Shown: piece by piece, positions 28,175 through 39,143 of the stretch | How positions within the stretch are numbered: the first letter of the stretch is position 1 | Layout of the letters: the number at the start of each line of letters is the position of its first letter | NCBI GenBank assembly: GCA_900468805.1 | Contig: UEIF01000002.1 | Coordinates: forward strand, 83,099-147,098 | Origin: Hyphomicrobiales bacterium | Lineage (GTDB): Bacteria > Pseudomonadota > Alphaproteobacteria > Rhizobiales > Rhizobiaceae | Length of the DNA stretch: 64,000 nucleotides | Reading direction: 5' to 3' | Translations under genes and position numbers: made by a program | The notes under the pieces: model-generated | Seen by the model: only the letters and a program-made list of their open reading frames with translations | Database searches by the model: none | What the model was told of the DNA's origin: nothing

Positions 28175-29326
28175 TCACTCCTGCAGAGCGACAGTCTCGA
28201 CCTTGCGGCCGGCAAAGCGCAGGGCGATCTCGCCGCGGATGAGCTGCAGCGCCGGCTCGCCGAAAAGATCGCGCCGCCAACCATTCATGGCCGCGACATC
28301 GGCCGTTTCGCCCTCAGCCGCAATCCTGTCCAGGTCGTCGCTGTTGGCGATCACCTTGGGCGCTACGCCGTGCTTTTCGGAAATCAGCTTGAGCAGCACC
28401 TTGAGAAGCTCGACAGCCGCCGCAGCGCCTTCCGGCGGCTGCGCCTGGCGCGGCACATGCGGCATTTCGGAGCGTGGCAGGGCAAGCGCGGTATTGACCG
28501 CTTCGAGCACCGCCCCTCCGGTAGCCGAACGCTCCCAGCCCTTCGGGATCGTGCGCAGGCGACCGAGCGCCTCGGTATCCTTCGGCTGCTGCTGGGCGAT
28601 TTCGTAGATCGCATCGTCCTTCAGCACGCGCGAGCGCGGCACGTTGCGCGACCGCGCCTCGCGCTCCCTCCAGGCGGCGACATATTTGAGGATCGCCAGT
28701 TCCTGGGGCTTGCGCAGCCGCAACTTCAGCCTCTGCCAGGCGTCGTCTGGATGGATGTCGTAGGTCTCGCGCGATTCTAGAACGTCCATTTCTTCGCGCA
28801 GCCAGGAAGCGCGGCCTTCGCGCTCCAGCTCCGCTTTGAGGTAGAGGTAGGCGTCGCGCAGATGGGTGACGTCGGCCAGCGCATATTCGAGCTGCTTGTC
28901 GGACAGCGGCCGGCGGCTCCAGTCGGTAAAGCGCGAGGACTTGTCGATATGGACGTTCTTGGTGCGGCTGATAAGCTGGTCGTAGGAAACGCTGTCGCCG
29001 AAACCGCAGACCATGGCGGCGACCTGCGTATCGAAGATCGGGTGAGGGATCAGGTTTCCGCGATTGAAGATGATTTCAATGTCCTGTCGCGCAGCATGAA
29101 ATACCTTCAGCACATCAGGATTGGCCATCAGCTCGAAGAAGGGCGCAAGATCGATATCCTTCGCCAGCGGATCGACCAGCACTTCCACCGTCGGGCTCGC
29201 CATTTGGATCAGGCACAGCTCCGGCCAGAAGGTCGTCTCACGCAGGAATTCCGTATCGATGGTAATGAAATCGGACTTGGCCAGCTCTTTGCAGGCGGCC
29301 GCCAGATCGGCGGTGGTTTCGATCAT
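28175..29326 (-). CDS. rnd: Ribonuclease D
   Basis: A 383-residue 3'-5' exoribonuclease that matures tRNA 3' ends. The DEDDy active site is complete: IDTEFLRE (ExoI), FHAARQDIEIIF (ExoII) and YALADVTHLRDAY (ExoIII, Tyr and Asp). One or two HRDC domains follow (KPQELAILKYVAAWRE). It precedes a cyclase on the same strand by 72 bp. Rnd next to aspS is, as far as I recall, common in alphaproteobacteria; here a multicopper oxidase gene sits between them. Confidence 0.95.
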   Translation of the reverse strand: MIETTADLAAACKELAKSDFITIDTEFLRETTFWPELCLIQMASPTVEVLVDPLAKDIDLAPFFELMANPDVLKVFHAARQDIEIIFNRGNLIPHPIFDTQVAAMVCGFGDSVSYDQLISRTKNVHIDKSSRFTDWSRRPLSDKQLEYALADVTHLRDAYLYLKAELEREGRASWLREEMDVLESRETYDIHPDDAWQRLKLRLRKPQELAILKYVAAWREREARSRNVPRSRVLKDDAIYEIAQQQPKDTEALGRLRTIPKGWERSATGGAVLEAVNTALALPRSEMPHVPRQAQPPEGAAAAVELLKVLLKLISEKHGVAPKVIANSDDLDRIAAEGETADVAAMNGWRRDLFGEPALQLIRGEIALRFAGRKVETVALQE

Positions 29327-29433
29327 ATCAATTCATTCGCAAGGAAGAGGTCGGTTAGTCTTCCTTCCCCTTTCGAACGGAGATGTCAATACGGCGAGCG
29401 AGCTTAGCCTTCGTCAAGCTTGCTCATGCGACG

Positions 29434-30825
29434 TCAAACTACTCGCACATAGCTCGTCATGCCGGTCTTCTGGTGCTCGATGATATGGCAATGCAGCATC
29501 CAGTCGCCGGGATTGTCGGCGACGAAGGCAAGCTGCACCTTTTCGTCCGGCTGAATGAGGTAGGTGTCCGAAACGAGCGGCATCACCTCGCGCGTCGAGG
29601 ATGAAATGACGGTGAAGCTCATGCCGTGCAGATGGATCGGGTGCGTGTGAGGTGTGACGTTTTCCAGGTTGAAGACGTAGCTCTTGCCGAGCTTCAATTC
29701 GGCGAGCGGCGCGGTCGGGTCGGGTGTATCGCCCGGCCATGGCACCTTGTTGATAGCCCAGAAACTGTAGCCGAGCGTGCCGCAGATACTTTCGACGGCG
29801 GCGTTCTCTGCGGTGGCGGACAACACGAGCGGGATTGTTTCCGCAGAAGAGAGATCGGCCTTGGGCACCGGATTTTCCGCGAGCGCGCCGAGATCGCCGA
29901 TATTGCGCTTCAACGATTGCCCGGTGGCACGGAGACGCGCGACCACTTTCGGCGTCGTGCCGCGAATGTCTTCCAGCGTTGCAACCGCGCCTTCGCTGTT
30001 CGGCATTCGAACGGCGAGGTCGAGCCGCTGCCCCGGTCCAATCTGCAGGAGATCCAGCGGGAAGCGCTTCGGCACCGGATTGCCGTCGATGGCGATGACT
30101 GTCGCATCGGCGCCTTCCATCTTCAGCTGGAGGATGCGGGTCACATCGGTGACGGCGATGCGCAGGCGGATCAGCCCGCCCGCAGGCGCATCATATTTCG
30201 GCTCCTGATGCCAGTTTGCCGTGCGCACCGTGCCATATGTGCCGGCCTTTGCCGCATCGCGTGGCCGGAAGGGAGCAATGAACTGCCCGTCACCGCCGAG
30301 CCGCCAGTCGCGCAGGTTGAGCACGACTTCCGCATCGAAGACGGGATCGGACGGATCTTCGACGACAAGCACACCCGTCATGCCGTGGCCCATCTGGGTC
30401 AGCGTGTTGCAGTGCGGGTGATACCAGAAGGTGCCGGCATCCGGTGGCGTGAAGAGATAGTCGAAGCTGTCATTGGTATAGACGTAGGGCTGCGTCATGA
30501 AGGGCACGCCGTCCATCTTGTTGTCGATGCGCAGCCCGTGCCAGTGGATTGTCGTCGGCTCATCGAGGCTGTTGGTCAACCGTGCCGCATAGGGCTTGCC
30601 GCGCGGCATGTGCAGCACCGGCGGCAGGCCGTCATCGCCCCATGTCATGATGTCCCGCGTTGGCGCGCCATCAATGATCTGCGCCTCGGTCTTCCGCGCC
30701 GTCAGCACACGCAGCTCCGGTGCTGCTTCCGCCAGTCCGAACCGCCCGGCAATCGCCATGCCCGCGCCATAGGCACCGGCGACGGCGGAAGCTTTGAGCA
30801 GATTGCGGCGTGTGAGGAGGGGCAT
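29434..30825 (-). CDS. Tat-exported multicopper oxidase
   Basis: A 463-residue periplasmic oxidase of three cupredoxin domains. The leader TRRNLLKASAVAGAYGAGMA is a twin-arginine signal. All four copper motifs are seen: HWHG, HPHC, HTHPIHLHG and HCHIIEHQKTGM, giving the trinuclear site and a type 1 copper with a Met axial ligand. Roles range from Cu(I) detoxification (CueO) to oxidation of phenols or metals; no methionine-rich insert is seen. I start at MPLLTRRNLLK because the Arg pair then lies at the expected place; the longer frame to 30900 is not conserved. Confidence 0.9.
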   Translation of the reverse strand: MPLLTRRNLLKASAVAGAYGAGMAIAGRFGLAEAAPELRVLTARKTEAQIIDGAPTRDIMTWGDDGLPPVLHMPRGKPYAARLTNSLDEPTTIHWHGLRIDNKMDGVPFMTQPYVYTNDSFDYLFTPPDAGTFWYHPHCNTLTQMGHGMTGVLVVEDPSDPVFDAEVVLNLRDWRLGGDGQFIAPFRPRDAAKAGTYGTVRTANWHQEPKYDAPAGGLIRLRIAVTDVTRILQLKMEGADATVIAIDGNPVPKRFPLDLLQIGPGQRLDLAVRMPNSEGAVATLEDIRGTTPKVVARLRATGQSLKRNIGDLGALAENPVPKADLSSAETIPLVLSATAENAAVESICGTLGYSFWAINKVPWPGDTPDPTAPLAELKLGKSYVFNLENVTPHTHPIHLHGMSFTVISSSTREVMPLVSDTYLIQPDEKVQLAFVADNPGDWMLHCHIIEHQKTGMTSYVRVV

Positions 30826-31074
30826 CGGCAGGCTCCGTCTTGGATGATATCCCCTTTTAAAGTTGACTATCGTCTTCATCAATATGCCGCGTTCGGCCAA
30901 ACTGCCGCAGCGGCAGCCCCCAACTCGTTCGGAAACGAGGGAGCAAACGGCCCGTAGGCTGCGCCAAGTCTTGACAAATCAGAGCGTCCATGCGCTTTTC
31001 CGCCCGATTTTCTTGTCGGCGCCGCAGGTCTCGGCCATGCCGCCGTCTTAAGCCAAATGCCAGGAATTGAGATC
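30826..31074. other. Divergent promoter region of the multicopper oxidase and aspS
   Basis: These 249 bp hold no gene. They carry the promoters of two divergent genes. I saw no clear T-box, leader peptide or extended repeat here. Confidence 0.5.
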
Positions 31075-32865
31075 ATGCACCGCTACCGCAGCCACACATG
31101 CGCCGCTCTTCGCAAGTCGGACGTCGGCTCGAATGTCCGTATTTCCGGCTGGGTCCATCGTGTTCGAGATCATGGCGGCTTGCTGTTCATCGACCTTCGC
31201 GACCACTACGGCACGACGCAGATCGTTGCCGACCCGGATTCGCCTGCCTTCAAACAGGCAGAGACCGTTCGCGGCGAATGGGTCATCCGCATCGACGGCC
31301 TGGTGAAGGCCCGCACAGAAGATACCGTCAACAAGAACATGCCGACCGGCGAAATCGAGCTATACGCGCAGGAGATCGAAGTCCTCTCCGCCGCCAAGGA
31401 ACTGCCGCTGCCGGTCTTCGGCGAGCCGGACTATCCGGAAGACGTTCGCCTCAAGTACCGCTTCCTCGATCTTCGCCGCGAAACGCTGCACAAGAACATC
31501 GTCAAGCGCACGCAGGTGATTTCCGCCATGCGCCGCGAAATGGGCAATGTCGGCTTCACCGAATATACGACGCCGATCCTGACGGCGTCTTCGCCGGAAG
31601 GCGCGCGCGACTTCCTCGTGCCGAGCCGTATCCATCCCGGCACTTTCTACGCGCTGCCGCAGGCCCCGCAGCAGTACAAGCAGCTGCTGATGGTCGCCGG
31701 TTTCGACCGCTACTTCCAGATCGCGCCCTGCTTCCGCGACGAAGACCCGCGCGCAGACCGCCTGCCGGGCGAATTCTACCAGCTCGACCTGGAAATGAGC
31801 TTCGTAGAGCAGGAGGACGTCTGGGACACGATGGGTCCGCTGATGACCTCGATCTTTGAGGAATTCGCGGAAGGCAAGCCGGTCACCAAGGAATGGCCGC
31901 GTATCCCCTATGACGAAGCGATCCGCAAGTATGGCTCCGATAAGCCGGACCTGCGCAACCCGATCGTCATGCAGGCCGTGACCGAGCATTTCGCCGGCTC
32001 CGGCTTCAAGGTTTTCGCAGGTATGATCGCCTCCAACCCGAAGGTCGAGATCTGGGCTATTCCGGCCAAGACCGGCGGCTCCAGAGCCTTCTGCGACCGT
32101 ATGAACGCCTGGGCGCAATCGACGGGACAGCCAGGCCTCGGCTATATCTTCTGGCGCAAGGAAGGTGACAAGCTCGAGGGCGCAGGTCCGCTTGCCAAGA
32201 ACATCGGCGAGGAGCGCACCGACGCGATTCGCACGCAGCTCGGCCTCGATGACGGCGACGCCTGCTTCTTCGTTGCCGGCGATCCCGCCAAATTCTACAA
32301 GTTTGCCGGTGAAGCCCGCACCAAGGCTGGCGAGGAGCTTAACCTTGTCGACCGCGACCGCTTCGAACTGTGCTGGATCGTCGACTTCCCGTTCTTCGAA
32401 TGGAGCGAGGAAGAGAAGAAGGTCGATTTCGCCCACAACCCGTTCTCGATGCCGCAGGGCGGCCTCGATGCGCTCACGAACCAGGATCCGTTGACGATCA
32501 AGGCGTTCCAGTACGATGCCGTCTGCAACGGTTTCGAAATCGCTTCGGGCTCGATCCGTAACCAGTCGCCGGAAACCATGGTCGCCGCTTTCGAAAAGGT
32601 GGGCTTGAGCCAGCAGGACGTCGAGGACCGTTTCGGTGGCCTTTACCGCGCTTTCCAGTACGGCGCGCCTCCGCATGGCGGCGCAGCCTTCGGTATCGAC
32701 CGTATTGTCATGCTGCTCGTCGGCGCAAAGAACCTGCGCGAGATTTCGCTCTTCCCGATGAACCAGCAGGCTCAGGACCTCTTGATGGGCGCACCGACCC
32801 CGGCAACGCCCGCTCAGCTGCGCGAACTGGCGATCCGCCCGATCCCGCCGCAGAAGAAGGACTGA
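31075..32865 (+). CDS. aspS: Aspartyl-tRNA synthetase
   Basis: A 596-residue class II synthetase. The N-terminal OB-fold anticodon-binding domain ([23 protein letters not shown], split here by function) is followed by class II motif 2 ([20 protein letters not shown]), the bacterial GAD insertion, and motif 3 ([14 protein letters not shown]). The ATG giving [13 protein letters not shown] at 31075 has an AGGAATTGAG ribosome site; an ATG at 31057 would add six residues. It ends at a strong terminator. Confidence 0.97.
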   Translation: MHRYRSHTCAALRKSDVGSNVRISGWVHRVRDHGGLLFIDLRDHYGTTQIVADPDSPAFKQAETVRGEWVIRIDGLVKARTEDTVNKNMPTGEIELYAQEIEVLSAAKELPLPVFGEPDYPEDVRLKYRFLDLRRETLHKNIVKRTQVISAMRREMGNVGFTEYTTPILTASSPEGARDFLVPSRIHPGTFYALPQAPQQYKQLLMVAGFDRYFQIAPCFRDEDPRADRLPGEFYQLDLEMSFVEQEDVWDTMGPLMTSIFEEFAEGKPVTKEWPRIPYDEAIRKYGSDKPDLRNPIVMQAVTEHFAGSGFKVFAGMIASNPKVEIWAIPAKTGGSRAFCDRMNAWAQSTGQPGLGYIFWRKEGDKLEGAGPLAKNIGEERTDAIRTQLGLDDGDACFFVAGDPAKFYKFAGEARTKAGEELNLVDRDRFELCWIVDFPFFEWSEEEKKVDFAHNPFSMPQGGLDALTNQDPLTIKAFQYDAVCNGFEIASGSIRNQSPETMVAAFEKVGLSQQDVEDRFGGLYRAFQYGAPPHGGAAFGIDRIVMLLVGAKNLREISLFPMNQQAQDLLMGAPTPATPAQLRELAIRPIPPQKKD

Positions 32866-32883
32866 GGCGGAAGTCACTCAACC

Positions 32884-32917
32884 AAAAAAGCCCGGCGATA
32901 TCTCGCCGGGCTTTTTT
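32884..32917. terminator. Bidirectional terminator between aspS and the unknown exported gene
   Basis: AAAAAAGCCCGGCGA and TCGCCGGGCTTTTTT form a long perfect stem with A/T tracts on both sides. It lies between convergent genes. Confidence 0.93.
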
Positions 32918-32934
32918 GTTGGCTGGAGCCGAAT

Positions 32935-34125
32935 TTAATCGTTCGCCGAAACTTTCACGCCGAGCATCTGCGGCACCGTGTTCGGTGCGCCCATGGCCGC
33001 GCCGACGATCATCGGGAAGGCGACTGGCTTGTCGGGTGTGGCCTTCACGGTCAGGCTCTTCGGATTGTCGAGGAAGCTGCTGACGGCAGCTGCGATCGCA
33101 TTCTGCAGTTCCGGAATGTTGAGCTGCGCGAGCATGATCGGCGCCATGGCCTTCAGCGAATCCGCCATCTGCTGTCCGGATACATTCTGCTTCGATCCGG
33201 CATAATCCAGCGCGCGCTTGGTAATCGATGCATCCTCGAAACGGATCTGGGCGGAATCAAAGGTTAGCTGCTGGGCAAGACCGAGCATTGCGAGGCCGAG
33301 CGCCTGCTGTGCTTCTTCCTTGTTCGGGTTGGCTTCGGACTGCGTAATTGCGTCCTGCATCGACTTTACGAACGCCATCGTATAGCCGGAGATTTTGAAG
33401 CCAAAATTTAGCTTGCCGATATTGGTGAAGTCGAACGAAAGTTCGGAGAGATCGATCGTGCCGGGCTCGAGATCCCAGCCCCCCTTCATGGAGACGTCAC
33501 CCTGGACATGCTGCAGGGCGAGCTTCTCGATAGCTTCCTTGCTCGCCGGATCATCGCCGGCCTGGCTGAGATCGGCCTTCAGGCTCTTGAACGCGCCGTC
33601 GAAATCGAAGCCGGATTCATCTTCTCGCAGAACAGCGTTCATGTCGCTTTCGAGCACGGAGAACACTTCTGTGCCATCCTTGACCACCTTGATCGCGCCG
33701 GTATGGCCGCTCTCGGCAAACAGCATCGAATCGATGGTATCGCCGGGCTGGGCGGGAACGGAAATGCCGCCAAGCGTCAGTTCCACGGCGCTCACCGTTA
33801 CACCGTCCTTGGACGAGTTGATGTCGGGGAATGCTGCCTCTTCGATATAGTAGCTGCCGTCATCCTGCTCTTCCACGCCTGACAGCGTGACCTCGCCGAT
33901 GGAGACCGCTTCGCCGCCGGCCGGCTTGACGCTGAAGTTCTTGAGCGTGACGGTCGTGCCGTCGATATCGACGCCGTCTGCGGCGATGACCATCCCGCCC
34001 TGTTGGCTATAGGCAGCATTGATCTTCTTCAGGAGGTCGTCGCCGTCGAGCGCGAAAGCGGAGCTCGCGAATGAAAGGATGGCTGCGCTCGACAGCATCA
34101 GCCGCGTTGTGCGGTAAAAAGTCAT
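32935..34125 (-). CDS. Exported protein of unknown function
   Basis: A 396-residue protein with a clear signal peptide (LMLSSAAILSFASSAFA, cleavage before LDGDD). The mature chain is acidic and consists of repeated two-strand units such as GVDIDGTTVTLKNFSVKP and GEVTLSGVEEQDDGSYY, resembling AsmA-like or DUF945-like periplasmic proteins, but I do not recognise a named family. It has no partner in an operon and ends at the terminator shared with aspS. 225 bp of AT-rich sequence separate it from the divergent parC. Confidence 0.75.
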   Translation of the reverse strand: MTFYRTTRLMLSSAAILSFASSAFALDGDDLLKKINAAYSQQGGMVIAADGVDIDGTTVTLKNFSVKPAGGEAVSIGEVTLSGVEEQDDGSYYIEEAAFPDINSSKDGVTVSAVELTLGGISVPAQPGDTIDSMLFAESGHTGAIKVVKDGTEVFSVLESDMNAVLREDESGFDFDGAFKSLKADLSQAGDDPASKEAIEKLALQHVQGDVSMKGGWDLEPGTIDLSELSFDFTNIGKLNFGFKISGYTMAFVKSMQDAITQSEANPNKEEAQQALGLAMLGLAQQLTFDSAQIRFEDASITKRALDYAGSKQNVSGQQMADSLKAMAPIMLAQLNIPELQNAIAAAVSSFLDNPKSLTVKATPDKPVAFPMIVGAAMGAPNTVPQMLGVKVSAND

Positions 34126-34350
34126 GAGAAGGCCCCCTGATGGCGTGCGCCGTTGAATATTGCAATGAAGCTACTGCGTAACGGTCGGCTTATATTTGCA
34201 GACCCCTAAATTTCTGTTGAAAGGATCAGCAAACAAAGTCCAAATTCAGGCGATACTTTTGTTGCTTTTCATGTCAGCAGGAAGACGTCATCCACAGCCG
34301 GAATACCCGGATTCCTTGCCCCTCAAGGGTTTCTGAGCTAGTCAGGACCT

Positions 34351-36606
34351 ATGGGACAAGAGATTTTACCGCCTTCTGGCGGAGACGGCGACAATATTCA
34401 ACCGGTCGACCTGAAGGCGGCACTCGAAGAGCGCTACCTTCGCTATGCATTGTCGACCATCATGCACCGGGCGCTGCCGGATGTGCGTGACGGCCTGAAG
34501 CCGGTCCATCGCCGCATCGTCTATGCGATGCACGACATGGGCCTGCGGCCGAATGCGGCCTTCAGGAAATGCGCAAAGATCGTCGGCGAAGTGATGGGTA
34601 ATTACCACCCGCACGGCGACCAGTCGATTTATGATGCGCTGGCACGCTTGGCGCAGGATTTTTCGCAGCGCTACACGCTGGTGAACGGGCAGGGCAACTT
34701 CGGCAATATCGACGGCGATAGTCCCGCCGCCATGCGATACACCGAATCGAAGATGACCGCGGTTTCCGAGTTGCTGCTCGAAGGTATCGACCAGGATGCC
34801 GTCGATTTCCGTGATACCTACGACGAATCCAATTCCGAGCCGATCGTTCTTCCCGGCGCCTTCCCGAACCTTCTGGCGAACGGTTCCTCGGGCATCGCAG
34901 TCGGCATGGCGACATCCATTCCCTCGCACAATGTGCATGAGATCTGCGATGCCGCACTGCACCTGATCAAGCATCCCGATGCCACGATCGAGAAGCTCGT
35001 CGAATTCATCCCCGGCCCGGATTTCCCGACGGGCGGCATCATCATCGATAATAAAGAAAGCATCATCGAGAGCTACCGCACCGGTCGTGGCGGTTTTCGC
35101 GTGCGTGCGAAATGGGAGACGGAAGATCTCGGCCGCGGTGGCTACCAGATCATCGTCACCGAAATTCCTTTCCAGGTGCAGAAGTCGCGCCTGATCGAAA
35201 AGATCGCCGAGCTCTTGATCGCCCGCAAGCTGCCGCTGCTGGAAGATATCAGGGACGAATCGGCCGAGGATATCCGCGTCGTGCTGGTGCCGAAGAGCCG
35301 CACCGTCGATCCGACCATCCTCATGGAATCCATGTTCAAGCTGACGGAGTTGGAAAGCCGCTTCCCGCTGAACATGAACGTCCTGTCGATGGGTGTGATC
35401 CCGCGCGTCATGGCGCTGAACGACGTGCTGAAGGAATGGTTGGCGCACCGTCGCGACGTTCTGCAGCGCCGCTCGCGTTTCCGTCTTGCCGCCATCGACA
35501 GGCGCCTCGAAATCCTCGGTGGCTTGCTGGTTGCCTACCTCAATATCGATGAGGTGATCCGCATCATCCGCGAGGAGGATGAGCCGAAGCCCGTCATGAT
35601 GGCGCGCTGGGACCTGACGGACAATCAGGTCGAAGCGATCCTCAACATGCGGCTGCGCGCCCTTCGCAAGCTCGAAGAATTCGAGATCCGCAAGGAACAC
35701 GACGAACTCACCAGGGAAAAGACCGATATCGAAGCGCTGCTCGCCTCCGACGAGAAGCAGTGGCAGACGGTCGCCTGGGAAATCGGTGAGGTGAAGAAGA
35801 AATTCGCCAAGGCCACAGAGGTCGGCCGTCGCCGCACGCAGTTTGCCGAAGCCCCTGATGCTGACGAGGAAGCCATCCAGCACGCGATGATCGAGAAAGA
35901 GCCGATCACCGTCGTCGTCTCGGATAAGGGCTGGATCCGGGCTCTGAAGGGCCACATCTCCGATACGTCGACACTGACCTTCAAGGAAGGCGACGGCCTG
36001 AAGGTGGCCTTCCCGGCGCAGACGACCGACAAGATCCTGATCGTCACCACCGGCGGCAAGGTCTTCACGCTTGGCGGCGACAAGCTGCCCGGTGGCCGGG
36101 GCCACGGCGAGCCGCTGCGTATCATGATCGACATGGAAAACGATCAGGATGTGCTGACCGCCTTCGTCCATGATGCGGCGCGCAAAATGTTGATTGTTTC
36201 CACTGAAGGAAACGGTTTTGTGGTTCCGGAAACGGAGATGGTCGCCAATACCCGCAAGGGCAAGCAGATCATGAACGTCTCGATGCCGCACGAGACCAAG
36301 CTTCTCGTTCCGGTGAGCGGCGATCATGTCGCGGTCGTCGGCGAAAACCGCAAGATGCTGGTCTTCCCGCTGAGCCAAGTGCCGGAAATGACGCGTGGCA
36401 AGGGCGTGCGCCTGCAGCGCTACAAGGACGGCGGCATTTCTGACGTTCGCTGCTTTGCCATCGCCGATGGCCTGAACTGGGAAGATAGCGCAGGCCGCAC
36501 TTTCACGAAGAACAAGGACGAGCTTGCCGAATGGCTGGCCGACCGCGCCACCGCCGGCCGCACCGTGCCGAAGGGCTTCCCACGCAGCGGTAAATTCGCC
36601 GGCTGA
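34351..36606 (+). CDS. parC: DNA topoisomerase IV subunit A
   Basis: A 751-residue type IIA topoisomerase subunit that with ParE decatenates daughter chromosomes. [33 protein letters not shown] (seen in two parts), [16 protein letters not shown] and the catalytic Tyr in [10 protein letters not shown] (about residue 131) are present. The short C-terminal domain and overall length fit ParC rather than GyrA. A GC-rich hairpin follows the stop. Confidence 0.93.
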   Translation: MGQEILPPSGGDGDNIQPVDLKAALEERYLRYALSTIMHRALPDVRDGLKPVHRRIVYAMHDMGLRPNAAFRKCAKIVGEVMGNYHPHGDQSIYDALARLAQDFSQRYTLVNGQGNFGNIDGDSPAAMRYTESKMTAVSELLLEGIDQDAVDFRDTYDESNSEPIVLPGAFPNLLANGSSGIAVGMATSIPSHNVHEICDAALHLIKHPDATIEKLVEFIPGPDFPTGGIIIDNKESIIESYRTGRGGFRVRAKWETEDLGRGGYQIIVTEIPFQVQKSRLIEKIAELLIARKLPLLEDIRDESAEDIRVVLVPKSRTVDPTILMESMFKLTELESRFPLNMNVLSMGVIPRVMALNDVLKEWLAHRRDVLQRRSRFRLAAIDRRLEILGGLLVAYLNIDEVIRIIREEDEPKPVMMARWDLTDNQVEAILNMRLRALRKLEEFEIRKEHDELTREKTDIEALLASDEKQWQTVAWEIGEVKKKFAKATEVGRRRTQFAEAPDADEEAIQHAMIEKEPITVVVSDKGWIRALKGHISDTSTLTFKEGDGLKVAFPAQTTDKILIVTTGGKVFTLGGDKLPGGRGHGEPLRIMIDMENDQDVLTAFVHDAARKMLIVSTEGNGFVVPETEMVANTRKGKQIMNVSMPHETKLLVPVSGDHVAVVGENRKMLVFPLSQVPEMTRGKGVRLQRYKDGGISDVRCFAIADGLNWEDSAGRTFTKNKDELAEWLADRATAGRTVPKGFPRSGKFAG

Positions 36607-36610
36607 TCCC

Positions 36611-36650
36611 GGAATTTTGATGCTCCGCCCTTGGCAGGCGGAGCAATTCC
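36611..36650 (+). terminator. Stem-loop after parC (possible terminator)
   Basis: TGCTCCGCC (36621-36629) pairs with GGCGGAGCA (36637-36645), and an outer GGAATT / AATTCC pair extends it. No T-run follows, so it may be an mRNA-end stabiliser or a weak terminator. Confidence 0.45.
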
Positions 36651-36753
36651 GCTATCTCAGTCCTGTCACCAAAAAGAAGGGCCAACAAGAAGGGCAACGT
36701 CGTTCCGCGGGCGGGCGGGATGGCCATAGCCGTACGCTTGTGAGCGCGCGCGA

Positions 36754-36781
36754 ACAACGGAGGCCCCGACAACGGAGGCCC
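36754..36781 (+). repeat. Short tandem repeat upstream of the AHSA1-like gene
   Basis: The 13-mer ACAACGGAGGCCC occurs twice, 2 bp apart, just before the AHSA1-like gene. Each copy contains GGAGG, so it presents extra ribosome-binding sequences upstream of the real one. Confidence 0.6.
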
Positions 36782-36799
36782 ACCACCGGAGGAACGCCG

Positions 36800-37297
36800 A
36801 TGCCTGCCGCCAATACCATCAAACTGCACGTAGCCCACAGTTACAGGGCGCCGCCTGCCACGGTCTATGATGCCTGGCTCAATCCCGAAATCGCCCGCCG
36901 CTTTTTATTCGCGACCGATGACGGCCACGTCATTCGCGCCGATATCGATCCGCGCGTCGGCGGCCGCTTCTTCATCGTCGACCGCCGCCCGACCGGCGAC
37001 GCCTTTCATCACGGCGTATTCCTGGAGTTGAAGCGCCCCAGACACATCGTCTTCTGCTTTTCGGTCGAGGAGCACGACCACAATTGCGATCGCGTCGAAA
37101 TCGATATCGAACCGCTCGGCAGCGGCAGTCGCCTGACCCTCACGCATGAAATGTGCGCGGAATGGGCGGAATATGAGGAAAAGACCCGCCAGGGCTGGAC
37201 GCATATTGTCGAAGGGCTGGATCGAGAACTGGAGCTTTCCACTGGTTCGAGGCGATCGAACTCCGAGGCAGGTCAGCCCGCCGGTGCTATGGCGTGA
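36800..37297 (+). CDS. SRPBCC / AHSA1-like protein
   Basis: A 165-residue small-molecule-binding START-like protein. SYRAPPATVYDAWLNPEIARRF, RVGGRFFIVDRRP and SRLTLTHEM with the final WTHIVEGLDREL match the activator-of-Hsp90-homologue 1 (AHSA1) family. Ligand and role are unknown. ATG 36800 follows the ribosome site GGAGG; the frame continues back into parC without conservation. It converges on the EamA gene with a 9-bp gap. Confidence 0.85.
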   Translation: MPAANTIKLHVAHSYRAPPATVYDAWLNPEIARRFLFATDDGHVIRADIDPRVGGRFFIVDRRPTGDAFHHGVFLELKRPRHIVFCFSVEEHDHNCDRVEIDIEPLGSGSRLTLTHEMCAEWAEYEEKTRQGWTHIVEGLDRELELSTGSRRSNSEAGQPAGAMA

Positions 37298-37306
37298 GCG
37301 GGCCGA

Positions 37307-38185
37307 TCAAGCGGACTGAGCGCTCTTGCCTTTCGCCATCCAGACGGAATGCGCGGCAATCGCTGCAACCAGTATCGCGCCGCCGATGAGCGTCATGGTA
37401 GCGGGCGTTTCGGCGAAGATCATCCAGACCCAAATCGGCGCAAGCACTGTCTCCAAGAGATAAAACATGCCGACCTCGGGCGCGGAGAGGTAACGCGGTC
37501 CCGTCGCCAGGCACCAGAAGGCGACCGGCATCAGGATGGCACCATTGAAGAGGATCCAGCCGGGATGGGTGATTGACAGCCCGGATGGCAGGATCTGTGT
37601 TAGGCCGAGTGCTGCCGGCAGGATGGCGGCAAGCAGTGGCACGAAGCCCATCTCCCGGCGCGAGGCACGCCCAACTGTGATGGCTGCGGCGAGGATAAGC
37701 GCGCTGAGCAGTGCCATGGCGTCCCCGAAGACGTGGCCGCTCGAAAGCCCGTCGTTCACGATCAGTCCGACGCCGAAGATCATGAACAGCATGGCGATGA
37801 GCGTCGCCGGCTTTGGCCTCTCCTTTAGGAACAGCCAGGAAAGTAATGCCCCGAACATCGGGTTGAAAGCGACGATGAAGACAACATTGGCCGTGGCCGT
37901 ATTGAAGACCGCCAGCACGAAGGTGAGGGAGGAGATGCCGTAGAGCAGACCGGCCACTACACCGGGCCGTCCCGGAATAAGCATCGGCCACTTGCCGGAG
38001 AAAAGGCGCATGGCGATCAGGATGACGAGCGCGGCGAGAACCGTCGCCGCGCTCCGCGCGGTGAGGATCGACCAGATATCGCCATCGGCAAGACGGACGA
38101 GCGGAATGTCCATGGAAAGTGCCAGACCGCCGATTGCCGTCAGCAGCAGGCCTTTCCGGTGATCGGAAAGGTGGGCAAGGGGCAT
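37307..38185 (-). CDS. EamA-family (drug/metabolite) transporter
   Basis: A 292-residue membrane protein with ten hydrophobic helices arranged as two EamA repeats (about 10-140 and 155-285). Glycine-rich and Pro-containing helices such as NPMFGALLSWLFLKERP and LETVLAPIWVWMIFAETP are typical. The substrate is unknown. Its start shares one nucleotide with the bpt stop (TGATG), so the genes are coupled. An ATG at 38233 inside bpt is a less likely start. Confidence 0.88.
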   Translation of the reverse strand: MPLAHLSDHRKGLLLTAIGGLALSMDIPLVRLADGDIWSILTARSAATVLAALVILIAMRLFSGKWPMLIPGRPGVVAGLLYGISSLTFVLAVFNTATANVVFIVAFNPMFGALLSWLFLKERPKPATLIAMLFMIFGVGLIVNDGLSSGHVFGDAMALLSALILAAAITVGRASRREMGFVPLLAAILPAALGLTQILPSGLSITHPGWILFNGAILMPVAFWCLATGPRYLSAPEVGMFYLLETVLAPIWVWMIFAETPATMTLIGGAILVAAIAAHSVWMAKGKSAQSA

Positions 38186-38961
38186 CAGTCCTGCGGATCG
38201 TCCTGGAGAGAAGAGGGATCGAAGCGTTCCCAACCGCGCGGGGTCAGATGCTCCTGCGGCTGGAAGCGTGTCTTGTAATCCATCTTCCGCGACCCTTGAA
38301 CCCAGTAGCCGAGATAGACATGCGGCAGGCCGAGCGCTCTCGTGCGGCGCACATGATCGAGGATCATGAAGGTTCCGAGCGAGCGCCGGTCGAGATCCGG
38401 ATTGAAGTAGGAATAGACCATCGAAAGGCCGTCGCTCATCGTATCGGTCAGGGCGGCGGCGAGCAGCTCACCCTTCGGTCGCGTCTCCAGCCCTGAACCT
38501 TCCTCGCGTCGGCGATACTCGATGATCTTGGTGTTTACATGCGTGTCTTCCACCATGATCGCATAATCGAGCACGGTCATGTCGGACATGCCGCCCTGCT
38601 GGTGGCGAAAATCGAGATAACGGCGGAACAGGGAATATTGCTCGCTCGACGGCTGGGCCGGAAATTCCGTGGCAATGATATCGGAATTGCCTGTCAGTAC
38701 CCGCTTCATTGATTTGGTGGGCTCGAATTCCTGCGCCAGGATGCGTACGGACACGCATGCGCGGCAAGCCTCGCAGGCGGGACGATAAGCGATGTTCTGC
38801 GAGCGGCGGAAACCGCCCTGGGTCAGGATATCGTTCATCTCCGCCGCACGGGGGCCGACGAGATGAGTGAAGACCTTGCGCTCCATCTCATGCGGCAGAT
38901 ACGGACAGGTAGCCGGAGCCGTCAGATAAAACTGAGGGGATGGCGTGGTCTGCGTATTCAT
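38185..38961 (-). CDS. bpt: Aspartate/glutamate leucyltransferase (N-end rule)
   Basis: A 258-residue aminoacyl-tRNA-protein transferase. The N-terminal [16 protein letters not shown] and the Cys-rich [15 protein letters not shown] segment place it with the arginyltransferase-like ATE/Bpt family, whose bacterial members add Leu to proteins starting with Asp or Glu and so mark them for Clp[18 protein letters not shown] and [15 protein letters not shown] close the GNAT-like fold. ATG 38961 ([11 protein letters not shown]) is chosen over 39015 because conservation begins there. Confidence 0.93.
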   Translation of the reverse strand: MNTQTTPSPQFYLTAPATCPYLPHEMERKVFTHLVGPRAAEMNDILTQGGFRRSQNIAYRPACEACRACVSVRILAQEFEPTKSMKRVLTGNSDIIATEFPAQPSSEQYSLFRRYLDFRHQQGGMSDMTVLDYAIMVEDTHVNTKIIEYRRREEGSGLETRPKGELLAAALTDTMSDGLSMVYSYFNPDLDRRSLGTFMILDHVRRTRALGLPHVYLGYWVQGSRKMDYKTRFQPQEHLTPRGWERFDPSSLQDDPQD

Positions 38962-39143
38962 CTCTCGCGGAGATTTCCTTTCGGGGCGCCTGTCGATGCG
39001 GACAGCATGACGCAAGAATAAAAAACGTCAACCGCACGGCATTCAGTGCCGCGCAATCGAATATTCGATTTCTTGGATATGGCGTCCTTTTATGGCCGGC
39101 AAAGGGCGGGCGGAGACTTTATTTCGTCCCCGCCGGGACTGAA

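Noticed and set aside
34126..34350. Origin-like AT-rich region before parC
   Set aside because: No DnaA boxes or iteron repeats were evident, and the location by parC alone is not evidence of an origin.
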